64,000 nucleotides of DNA, from positions 62,001 to 126,000 of the forward strand of contig CAVXQP010000016.1 of the NCBI GenBank assembly GCA_963763955.1, in the 5' to 3' direction. How positions within the stretch are numbered: the first letter of the stretch is position 1; each line of letters opens with the position of its first letter. This DNA is from DASUPK01 sp963763955 (GTDB lineage: Bacteria > Actinomycetota > Thermoleophilia > Solirubrobacterales > 70-9). Position numbers and translations under genes: made by a program. A model generated the notes under the pieces. The model saw only the letters and a program-made list of their open reading frames with translations. It ran no database searches and had not been told where the DNA came from. Shown in pieces: positions 37,453 through 44,160 of this stretch.

Positions 37453-37872
37453 GCACCACGCGGTCTCCGGCAGACCTCGTCCGGACTCTTTACGAGGCGA
37501 TCAACTCACGCGACTACGAGGCCGGGTTCGCCCTGCTCGACAAGGACTTCGAGTGGTGTGAGCCACGAGGAAACGCTACTTGGCGGCAACCATCGCGGCT
37601 TTCGAAGAGGTACGCCAGGCGATCGAGACCCAGCTAGAGGTCTGGGATGAATTTGCGATTGAGCCCGAGGAGTTCTACGAGGTTGGCCATCGCGTCGCGG
37701 GTTGCCGATCCGCCAAAAAGCACGGGGAGGATCGAGCGGGGTCGAGCTCGAGATCCGAATCGGCCATCTCTGGACGGTTAGCGACGGGAAGGTGACCCAG
37801 CTTGAGGTGTTTCCCGCTCGCGGAGAGGCGCGAGAGGCAGCCGAGCGCCGTTCCCATAGGCCGAGCAGCTAG
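37449..37872 (+). CDS. NTF2/SnoaL-like protein coupled to TetR gene (frameshifted)
   Basis: The GTG start overlaps the TetR stop. The N-terminus STTRSPADLVRTLYEAINSR and FALLDKDFEWCEP form the first helix and strand. After frame changes near 37577 and 37700 the rest is FEEVRQAIETQLEVWDEFAI and LEIRIGHLWTVSDGKVTQLE, ending EAREAAERRSH. Length 140 residues. It converges with a methyltransferase gene; the stop codons overlap within CTAG. Confidence 0.65.
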
Positions 37873-38498
37873 TCGACGCGGACGAAGCGCGCGTACTGGA
37901 ACTGCTGCTCTTTCCCGCCGGGCGTCGGGATGCTGCTGCAGCCCTCGAGGAGGCAAGCTCGAAATCCGGCAAGAGCGGCCAGATCGCGGGCCGCATAGCG
38001 CTGGACCGGCAGCCCGCTGCAGCTCGTCGGGCCTTCGGGCCCGAAGGTGGCGATCACCAGCTGCCCGTCAGGCGCCAGGCTTCGGCGCATCGCGCCGAGA
38101 TACGCGTTCCGGGTTCCGGGGTCGACCATGAAGTGGAAGACGGCCCGGTCATGCCAGAGGGCGAAGCGATGGTCGAAGTCGTGCTCCAGGACATCGGCCT
38201 CAATCCACTCGATTCGGTCGGCATCGTCTCCCAGTTCATGCTGCGCGAGAGCCAGTGACTCCCCTGAGATATCGGTGACCGTGACATCCGAATAGCCGCG
38301 GCCAAGCAGTTGACCCGCTAAGCGAGATACGCCTCCGCCGACGTCGATCACGGCCGCCCTGGGATCGACCGCCGCCTCCTCGACCAGCTCGAGGGATACG
38401 GCTGGAATGGCCTCGAACCAGCTGACCCGATCTGGCCGCTGCCCTCGGTAGATCCGCTGCCAATGCTCCGACGTCTCCACATCAGCATGGTGGCGCAT
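37869..38498 (-). CDS. Class I SAM methyltransferase, cargo (intact)
   Basis: Intact 209-residue protein starting at ATG 38498. It opens HADVETSEHWQRIYRGQRPD and has motif I AAVIDVGGGVSRLAGQLLGR, DVTVTDISGESLALAQHELG, and WHDRAVFHFMVDPGTRNAYL, as in thiopurine/tellurite-type methyltransferases. The C-terminus carries two cysteines (FRACLLEGCSSI). The leader before the ATG contains GCGAGATAC, as before the NTF2-like genes. Upstream is the most perfect copy of the TTTGCATGG hairpin. Confidence 0.75.
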   Translation of the reverse strand: MRHHADVETSEHWQRIYRGQRPDRVSWFEAIPAVSLELVEEAAVDPRAAVIDVGGGVSRLAGQLLGRGYSDVTVTDISGESLALAQHELGDDADRIEWIEADVLEHDFDHRFALWHDRAVFHFMVDPGTRNAYLGAMRRSLAPDGQLVIATFGPEGPTSCSGLPVQRYAARDLAALAGFRACLLEGCSSIPTPGGKEQQFQYARFVRVD

Positions 38499-38536
38499 CG
38501 GTCTCGGTATCTCGCGCTCGCGGGGGTTTTCAGCAG

Positions 38537-38562
38537 CCGCTGCTTTCCATGCAAAGCAGCGG
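38537..38562. repeat. TTTGCATGGAAAGC motif, copy 4, perfect hairpin
   Basis: Arms CCGCTGCTTT and AAAGCAGCGG are perfectly complementary around CCATGC. On the minus strand it reads TTTGCATGGAAAGC like the other copies. It lies 39-64 bases upstream of the methyltransferase ATG at 38498 and about 70 before the rightward HEPN-motif gene. Confidence 0.65.
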
Positions 38563-38631
38563 TCAGCGCCCGCCAGGCCGACGATCTGTTCGCCAGTTGT
38601 TCGCCTGTCGTGCACGTCCGAGTGCGTCGGG

Positions 38632-39669
38632 ATGGGCTGCGAGGATCAGCTCATGGCAGGCGCCGACTCGATCGAGGCTCTCGACGCCGCCCTCACCGAA
38701 GCGTTCGACCCGTCCGGCTTCGGGTTTCCCTGGTACCGCAGCATCGAGGATGAGGAGGTTCGAGCGGTTCGATCGAACCAGGCAATCGGGCTGTTAGATG
38801 CCGCCTCCGCAAACATCGACGCTCTCAGGATTCGCTGCCGATGAGGTCCGTGATCTGGTCGGGCCGAACGGCCGGACCATGCCCGACAAGAACAACGCTG
38901 AGGAGGTCCGGAACCACGAGCGAATACGAGTCGAGATAACGGACGCCCTGCGGGCGGCCGAGATCCTGCTCGACGTTCTCGGCGGTCTCTCCGTCCTCTT
39001 CCTCGGGCTCACGCTCGATCCAACGCGAGCGACCGGCACCCAACTCATCGATGTTGAGCCGGCACCTAGCGACCCACATCCCGATCAGGCCACCGCAATC
39101 GAGACCCTCCGGAAGACCGTGAGCGCGCAGGCGGCGGCACCGTCCGGGTGGCTCGACTGGACGCTTGAGTCGCGGAACGCGCTCGTCCATCGCGCGGCCT
39201 CCATGTCGATCTGGCGGCAGGTGCCGTCGAAACTCCCTAAGCGCTGGCTCGCAGTTGTGACACAGACGGACCCGGCGCGAGTGCTGCGCCAGTTCCCACA
39301 CATGCGGCGTCTGCCGGACCTGAGCGACGCCGAGACCGTCCTGATGGGCATCAAGTACGACGAACTCTGGCTTTTCGAGCCAGCCCAGGAGACGGTGCAA
39401 GCCCTCGCCGGCCACTGTGCGTCCCTCACGGCAATGGTGGTCGGTCTCTCCAGGAATCGATCGACTACCTCGACAAATACCGGTGGCCACAGCAGTCATG
39501 GAAGCTCGCTGATCGCCGTCCGCGAGCCGTTCGCGCCGATGCATTCGCCGGATTCCGGGATCAGGACGGCTTCCCCGATGTGAGCGAGATCCGAATGAGT
39601 CCGCGTGACGCCGACCGGCTCCTGACAATGGAGAGCCTGCGTAAGCGCCATGAAGAATCCGACAGCTAG
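38632..39669 (+). CDS. HEPN-motif protein, possible RNase/abortive infection (frameshifted)
   Basis: One protein of about 345 residues joined across changes near 38823 and 39448. It begins MAGADSIEALDAALTEAFDP (in-frame ATGs at 38632 and 38653). A helical core (HERIRVEITDALRAAEILLD) precedes LDWTLESRNALVHRAASMS, whose R-x4-H (about residues 182-187, RNALVH) matches the catalytic motif of HEPN ribonucleases. It ends MSPRDADRLLTMESLRKRHE. HEPN domains act in toxin-antitoxin and phage defence systems, so a defence role in a mobile element is attractive. No antitoxin or nucleotidyltransferase gene is adjacent. The family is otherwise unrecognised. Confidence 0.55.
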
Positions 39670-39901
39670 CTCAGCGGCGCCGCGGCGACCGCCGCCCGGT
39701 CGAGAAGGACGGCACGCAGCAGATCGTCTCGGGGTGACCCCCGGCGTCGAGGACAGCGAGGAAAGGATGGTAGGCCGGGGCCGGCTCTGGGATGGTCCCG
39801 GAGCACCTGAGGGCGGAGACCGTTGAGGTCGATCCAGCGGATCGGGCGTCTACACCGGCAGGGCGGCGCAATGCGGTAGGCGGGGAGGAGAGTCAGCTGG
39901 C
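39670..39901. other. Short stretch without a firm gene
   Basis: A leftward frame of 66 codons (39871-39671, with AYHPFLAVLDAGGHPETICC) could be a small gene or the continuation of the zinc-binding gene upstream through a lost frame. Neither reading has a clear start or family. Confidence 0.3.
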
Positions 39902-40138
39902 TCACGCTGCCACCGCCTCTCGGACCTCTCGGCCACACAGGACACATTGGCCGTCCTGGCCCACGGCGTTCTCGCAGCGGCAACTCGGAGCCTCGATCGG
40001 ATGGAGGTCCCAGCAGGCGCTCCGGTGGATGCGGCACGGTTTCCCCGCGGCAACGGGTTCGTTACACCTACCACCCGTCTCGAGCGGGGTGCCGCACCTG
40101 TACTCCGACTCGTTGTTGCCGGGACCTACGGAGGTCAT
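39902..40138 (-). CDS. Cysteine-rich zinc-binding protein, about 78 aa
   Basis: Start placed at ATG 40138. The cysteines are arranged as CGTPLETGGRC, CRIHRSAC, then CRCENAVGQDGQCVLC, giving at least two zinc sites with His ligands. Such proteins are common in actinophages near integration and early-control genes. Just upstream lies a cluster of three palindromes, so this gene is likely tightly controlled. Confidence 0.6.
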   Translation of the reverse strand: MTSVGPGNNESEYRCGTPLETGGRCNEPVAAGKPCRIHRSACWDLHPIEAPSCRCENAVGQDGQCVLCGREVREAVAA

Positions 40139-40143
40139 GAGCA

Positions 40144-40228
40144 CTTACCGAAGGTAAGCGTGAGGGCGGTCGAATTTACCCGACGTTGCGTAAATCTCTC
40201 GCTCGGGAAACCTCACGACGTCGTGAGG
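40144..40228. promoter_or_regulatory. Cluster of three palindromes, probable control region
   Basis: CTTACCGAAGGTAAG (40144-40158) has perfect six-base arms and lies five bases from the downstream ATG. ATTTAC and GTAAAT (40174-40195) flank ten bases. CCTCACGACGTCGTGAGG (40211-40228) is an 18-bp perfect palindrome at the very end of the upstream gene. Three different symmetric sites in 85 bp look like operators for one or more element regulators. Confidence 0.55.
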
Positions 40229-40229
40229 G

Positions 40230-40517
40230 TTACGCCGCCTTCCGGTCATGCCAAGGTGGAGAGCAGTCTTCGCGTCTGTGCTCGGCAACCAGCTGGGTGG
40301 CCCGTTGGATTCGCCGCCACGCATCGCCCTGGGTGACGCCCACCGAGAACGTCCGCCCGCTCTCAGTAGCGATCGCTCTCAGGATGTGGAGCTGCTCGTC
40401 GGTGGCCGGCGCCTTCTTCCATTCGGTGCGCTGTTTGTCTGTGGTGCGTTGCTGAGCTCGATTCTTTCTCCTCGAGCGCTTGATTCTCAGTTGGCGTTGT
40501 CTCTTAGTCTCGTTCAC
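40230..40517 (-). CDS. Small basic protein, DUF3072-like
   Basis: Start chosen at GTG 40517. A Lys/Arg-rich N-terminus (ETKRQRQLRIKRSRRKNRAQ) precedes a compact helical domain, ATDEQLHILRAIATESGRTF and TQGDAWRRIQRATQLVAEHR, which resembles the short DUF3072 domain found in actinobacterial and phage proteins. It probably binds nucleic acid by its basic tail. The upstream codons to 40694 are Pro-rich and less plausible. Confidence 0.55.
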   Translation of the reverse strand: MNETKRQRQLRIKRSRRKNRAQQRTTDKQRTEWKKAPATDEQLHILRAIATESGRTFSVGVTQGDAWRRIQRATQLVAEHRREDCSPPWHDRKAA

Positions 40518-40993
40518 CTTTCGTCCTTTCTCTGGTTCCTCTTCCTTGTGAGGTTTTCTTGACTCGTAATGGGTGGTGTTGTGGCAGGGCAAGGGGAGGG
40601 CTCCTGGTGGGAACCCCCCCTGTCTCTCGCAACGGGTATGTCGCGTATAGGGGGTTACGGGGTGCAGTCCAGTCAGATCCGCTGCGCGGTTCACCGAACC
40701 ATCGAGTCGGCTACTCGCTCCAGATCGTCATGCTGGGCTGCGGGCTCCTCGCCAAATCTACTCATCGGGTGACGGCGCCGCGGTAGGACCTCGAGCAAAA
40801 ACATCGTGGGATCGATGGAACGGGGGAACTGGTCCGCGGTGCGCCTGCCCAAAGGGACTTACGGGGCCCGCCGCGGCGCGGTCCATTTACCGCTCCGTCA
40901 ACCCGGTGCTCGGGTCCTGCTTGGCGAGATCCGGAGTCCAACTCCGAGGCTGCGCGGGCCACGCGCTTCTACCGGGCTGCCGGGCATCCGCCT
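40518..40993. other. Gene-poor spacer
   Basis: No convincing gene in 476 bases. It holds runs of C and G (for example around 40611-40655) and, at 40902-40976, a tRNA-sized stem arrangement without a normal T-arm, which I did not call. It may contain the promoter of the leftward gene at 40230-40517. Confidence 0.4.
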
Positions 40994-41201
40994 CTATTCG
41001 TCGGGTGCCTCCTCGATCTCGCCCTTGCACCGGGAGCAGGTGACTCGGCCATCGGCGCGGTGGTAGGCGACGGGCTTGCGGCAGGAGCAGCGGTCGACCT
41101 TCACCCGGCGCATCGGGGAGAGCCGAAGGGGCCGGCGGATGAGATTCTCAGGTAGAGGGGCCGGCGCAGGGATGCTCTGGTTTCGGCTGCCGCTCGGTCA
41201 T
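40994..41201 (-). CDS. Zinc-ribbon protein 2, next to attR
   Basis: Its ATG at 41201 overlaps the stop of zinc-ribbon protein 1 (ATGA). MTERQPKPEHPCAG is followed, after a one-base change near 41150, by NLIRRPLRLSPMRRVKVD and CSCRKPVAYHRADG, then RVTCSRCKGEIEEAPDE. The CxC and CxxC pairs suit a single zinc ribbon. If only the intact part counts, it starts at ATG 41113 (39 residues). In the excised circle it would be third in an operon headed by the integrase. Confidence 0.55.
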
Positions 41202-41473
41202 CCGCGCCTCCCACGGGCGGCCCGGACTTTGGCCAGGATCTCCGTGTTGGAGTCCGAAGGCAGGATGTATGGGCGCACTCCGCGTCCGTCCCGAGAAGGC
41301 CGGCGGCTAGCGGCTCCCGAGCCGGTGCTGGAGGCAGTCCCAGGCGCTGTAGAAGCCGTTGGAAGCCGTTGGGGATGCCGCCCCGCCCAGGACTCGTACC
41401 TGCACCGATCGGTGCAGTAGCGGGCGTCCCTGCGTCTCCCGGCCAGCGATGTGCCGCAGTGGGCGCAGCGCAT
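41198..41473 (-). CDS. Zinc-ribbon protein 1, next to attR
   Basis: Intact 91-residue protein: MRCAHCGTSLAGRRRDARYC then TDRCRYESWAG, a CxxC plus CxxxC zinc knuckle, with a Ser/Thr/Pro-rich linker and a C-terminal helix SDSNTEILAKVRAARGRRG. Its ATG lies 43 bases inside the right attachment core. In the circular form the integrase frame would end exactly on this ATG (TGATG). That position makes it a candidate recombination directionality factor or integration-controlled regulator; this is inference. Confidence 0.65.
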   Translation of the reverse strand: MRCAHCGTSLAGRRRDARYCTDRCRYESWAGRHPQRLPTASTAPGTASSTGSGAASRRPSRDGRGVRPYILPSDSNTEILAKVRAARGRRG

Positions 41474-41515
41474 CAGGCCACCACCGGGATCGGGCCGAAC
41501 AATTCACGCGGCAGT

Positions 41516-41528
41516 GAACTGCGGCGCT
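41516..41528. other. attR core of the element
   Basis: GAACTGCGGCGCT, identical to 25709-25721. The next bases (AG) restore a TAG stop for the ferredoxin-like gene when the element is removed. To the left are element genes, to the right the acyl-CoA synthetase operon. Confidence 0.78.
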
Positions 41529-41565
41529 AGGCACTCCTCTCCGGCGCTCCGGCAGACTTGCCGGA

Positions 41566-43005
41566 GTGAACTTCATCGAGGACGTCATGGAGCGATCGAA
41601 GGCCTCGCGCCTGGGAATCGTCGCCATCGATGCCGAGGGGTTCCGGCGCGAGTGGCACTTCGGTGAACTGATCGCCCGCAGCGCCGGCCTTTCCGGGGCG
41701 ATGGCGGCCCGCGGCGTCGAGCGGGGAGACGCCGTGATGACGCTTGTGGGGAGCCGGATCGAGTGGGTATTGACGATGCTCGCCTGCTTCCGAATGGGCG
41801 CCGTGGTCATGCCGTGCAATCCACAGCTCCGCCACAAGGACCTCGAGGTTCGCGTCGGTGCCGCGAACCCGAAGCTCTGCATCGGGGAGAAGGAGCTGCT
41901 CGGCGAGCTGCCGGACAGTGTCCCGGCGATGGATCTCGCCGAGCTCGCCGGGGTGCTCGATGAGGACGAGCCGCAGGAGACCCCGACGGGCGCCGTCGAC
42001 CTGGACCCTGACGACCCCGCCGCGATCATCTTCACCTCGGGCACGACCGGCGAACCGAGCGGCGTCGTCTATCCGCAGCGCTACCTGCTCGGCCAGCGTC
42101 TCCAAGCCGAGCACTGGGTCGGGGCCCGTGATGGCGACCTCGCCTGGTGCACCGCGGCTCCGGGATGGTCGAAATCGACCCGAAACGCATTCATCGCTCC
42201 ATGGCTCGCGGGGGCGGCCGCGCTTCTCCATGACGCCCGCTTCGACCCCGCTGAGCGGCTGGAGGTGATCGAGCGGGAGGGCGTCAACGTCCTCTGCCAG
42301 GCGCCGACCGAGTACCGGATCCTCGCGAAGCGCGCGCACCTGCGGCACATCCCGTCGCTGCGCCGCCTGATCTCCGCCGGCGAGCCGCTCAACCCCGAGG
42401 TGATCCGGCTCTTCCGGGAAGCGCTGGGCATGGGCATCGCGGACGGCTACGGTCAGACCGAGACAGGTCCCGTGACAGGCATGCGCCCGGGCGAAGACGA
42501 TCCGAGCCGCGACGGCTCGATGGGGCGTCCACTTCCGGGAATCGAGACGCGCGTCGTCGAGGGGGAGCTTCAGGTGAAACCGGAGACGGTTCCGACCTTC
42601 TTCAGTCACTATCTGGGTGAGCAGCCGTTCGACGGCGAGTGGTGGGCAACCGGGGACCAGGTCCGTGAAGACGAGGACGGCTACATCTGGTTTGAGGGGC
42701 GCGACGACGACATCATCATCACCGCGGGCTACCGGGTCGGGCCCTTCGAGGTCGAGTCCGCCCTCGTCTCGCATCCGGCCGTGGCGGAGGCCGCCGCGGT
42801 GCCCGCTCCCGACGACGAGCGCGGCTCCGTGATCCGGGCCGTCGTGGTGCTCGCCGACGGCGAGCCCTCGGACGCGCTTGCAGCCGAGCTCCAAGAGCAT
42901 GTCAAGCAGGTCACGGCGCCCTACAAGTACCCGCGGATCGTCGAGTTCGCGGAGGAGCTGCCGAAGACGCCGAGCGGCAAGATTCGGCGCGCCGAGCTTC
43001 GATGA
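41566..43005 (+). CDS. AMP-forming acyl-CoA synthetase
   Basis: Intact 479-residue ANL-family enzyme starting at GTG 41566. The P-loop is IIFTSGTTGEPSGVVYPQ, where the usual Lys (TGxPKG) is Ser. Other motifs are present: GYGQTETGPVTGMRPGE, WWATGDQVREDEDGYIWFEG, GRDDDIIITAGYRVGPFEVE and the catalytic lysine in LPKTPSGKIRR. It resembles medium-chain or aromatic acyl-CoA ligases; the substrate is not determined. It overlaps the MFS gene by ATGA, and an aminotransferase gene follows, so the three may handle one imported acid. Confidence 0.85.
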   Translation: MNFIEDVMERSKASRLGIVAIDAEGFRREWHFGELIARSAGLSGAMAARGVERGDAVMTLVGSRIEWVLTMLACFRMGAVVMPCNPQLRHKDLEVRVGAANPKLCIGEKELLGELPDSVPAMDLAELAGVLDEDEPQETPTGAVDLDPDDPAAIIFTSGTTGEPSGVVYPQRYLLGQRLQAEHWVGARDGDLAWCTAAPGWSKSTRNAFIAPWLAGAAALLHDARFDPAERLEVIEREGVNVLCQAPTEYRILAKRAHLRHIPSLRRLISAGEPLNPEVIRLFREALGMGIADGYGQTETGPVTGMRPGEDDPSRDGSMGRPLPGIETRVVEGELQVKPETVPTFFSHYLGEQPFDGEWWATGDQVREDEDGYIWFEGRDDDIIITAGYRVGPFEVESALVSHPAVAEAAAVPAPDDERGSVIRAVVVLADGEPSDALAAELQEHVKQVTAPYKYPRIVEFAEELPKTPSGKIRRAELR

Positions 43006-44156
43006 GGCGGGAGTGGGCGAGCTTCGCCGGGATCTTCATCGTCACCAACCTCGGACTCCTCGCGGTGGGCGCGACGCTCGCGGTCCTCCCCCACTACGTC
43101 AAGGACCACCTGGACGGCTCCGACCTCGAGGTCGGAATCGTGAGCGGCGCCTTCGCCTTGACCGGGATCGTCTGCCGGCCGATCGCCGGGAACCTGGCCG
43201 ATCGCCGCGGCCGCAAGCCGACCGTGATCGCCGGAGCGCTCCTCGCAGCGATCGCGGGCGGGCTCTACTTCCTGCCTGCGGGCATCCCGGGGCTGATCGT
43301 GGCGCGCCTCTTCCTCGGTGCCGGCGAGGGAACGGTGTTCACCGCCGGCTCCGCCTGGAACGTCGACATGGCGCCGTCAGAGCACCGCGGACGCATGATC
43401 GGGCTCTACGGCCTGGCGATCTGGACCGGCCTCACCCTCGGACCGCCCATCGGTGTGCTGCTCCAACACGCGGGAGGCTTTCACCTCGTCTGGGCCTTCG
43501 CGGCCGGGGCTCCCCTGCTCGGCGCGGCGATCGCCTCCCAGCTGCCGGAGCGCTACAGCGCCGAAGAGGATGTCGACCGCGGCCCGTTCATCTCCCGCGA
43601 GGCACTCGGCCCTGGAGTGACCTTCGCCCTCAGCGTCGTCGGATTCGCGGCCGTCTCCGCCTTCATCGTTCTCAGCCTCGACGATCGGGGGATCGGTCAT
43701 GGCCCGGCGGTGTTCAGTGTCTTCGCCGCGACCGTGGTCGCGACGCGGCTCATCGCCGGGGGTCTCCCCGACCGCGTCGGTGCGGCCCGCTGCGCCGTGG
43801 GCGCGGCGCTGATCGAAACCGCAGGATTGATTCTGCTCGGCGCCGCCCAGGATCTCACCGTCGTCATCTTCGGCGCGATCGGCATGGGGGCAGCCTTCTC
43901 CCTGCTCTTCCCGTCGCTCTCCCTGGTCGCCATCAACCGGGTCGGCCCCGACCGACGCGGCGTGGCGATGGGCACGTTCACCGCCAGCTTCGACCTCGGC
44001 ATGCTGGTCGGCTCACCGATCGTTGGGGCGGCGGCGGCGATCGCCGGCTACAGCGCCGCCTTCTACGTCGCCGCGGCGGCGGCACTCGCCTGCGCCGCCT
44101 TCTCACTCTCCATGTCCCGGGAGGCGGAGGTCGAACCGATTCCCGAGATAGTCTGA
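43002..44156 (+). CDS. MFS transporter, 12 TM
   Basis: Intact 384-residue transporter, starting on the ATG that overlaps the synthetase stop. Landmarks are FAGIFIVTNLGLLAVGATLA for helix 1, RPIAGNLADRRGRKPTVIAG as motif A, and GLTLGPPIGVLLQHAGG. About 12 hydrophobic helices. Translational coupling to the acyl-CoA synthetase suggests uptake or export of its substrate, or of the aminotransferase substrate. It has no closer relation to the DHA2 exporter at 21167. Confidence 0.82.
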   Translation: MRREWASFAGIFIVTNLGLLAVGATLAVLPHYVKDHLDGSDLEVGIVSGAFALTGIVCRPIAGNLADRRGRKPTVIAGALLAAIAGGLYFLPAGIPGLIVARLFLGAGEGTVFTAGSAWNVDMAPSEHRGRMIGLYGLAIWTGLTLGPPIGVLLQHAGGFHLVWAFAAGAPLLGAAIASQLPERYSAEEDVDRGPFISREALGPGVTFALSVVGFAAVSAFIVLSLDDRGIGHGPAVFSVFAATVVATRLIAGGLPDRVGAARCAVGAALIETAGLILLGAAQDLTVVIFGAIGMGAAFSLLFPSLSLVAINRVGPDRRGVAMGTFTASFDLGMLVGSPIVGAAAAIAGYSAAFYVAAAAALACAAFSLSMSREAEVEPIPEIV

Positions 44157-44160
44157 GCCG

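Larger units (their letters stand above)
25709..41528. mobile_element. Integrated serine-recombinase element, phage-satellite-like
   Basis: About 15.8 kb bounded by the direct repeat GAACTGCGGCGCT at 25709-25721 and 41516-41528. The integrase gene lies at the left end, reading outwards. Inside are a terminase large subunit, small phage-like genes, an RHH-type protein, zinc-ribbon proteins, a HEPN-motif protein, and cargo dominated by NTF2-like proteins and SAM methyltransferases. No portal, capsid, tail, lysin or replication gene is recognisable. It may therefore be a defective prophage, a phage satellite or a mobilisable island. The genes flanking the repeats (ferredoxin and acyl-CoA synthetase) are ordinary chromosomal genes. 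Confidence 0.8.

Noticed and set aside
40902..40976. tRNA-sized structure on the minus strand with 6-bp acceptor pairing and a possible TGG anticodon loop
   Set aside because: The T-arm lacks the TTC and does not pair, and the D-arm is poor. Length and acceptor pairing alone are not enough for a tRNA call.
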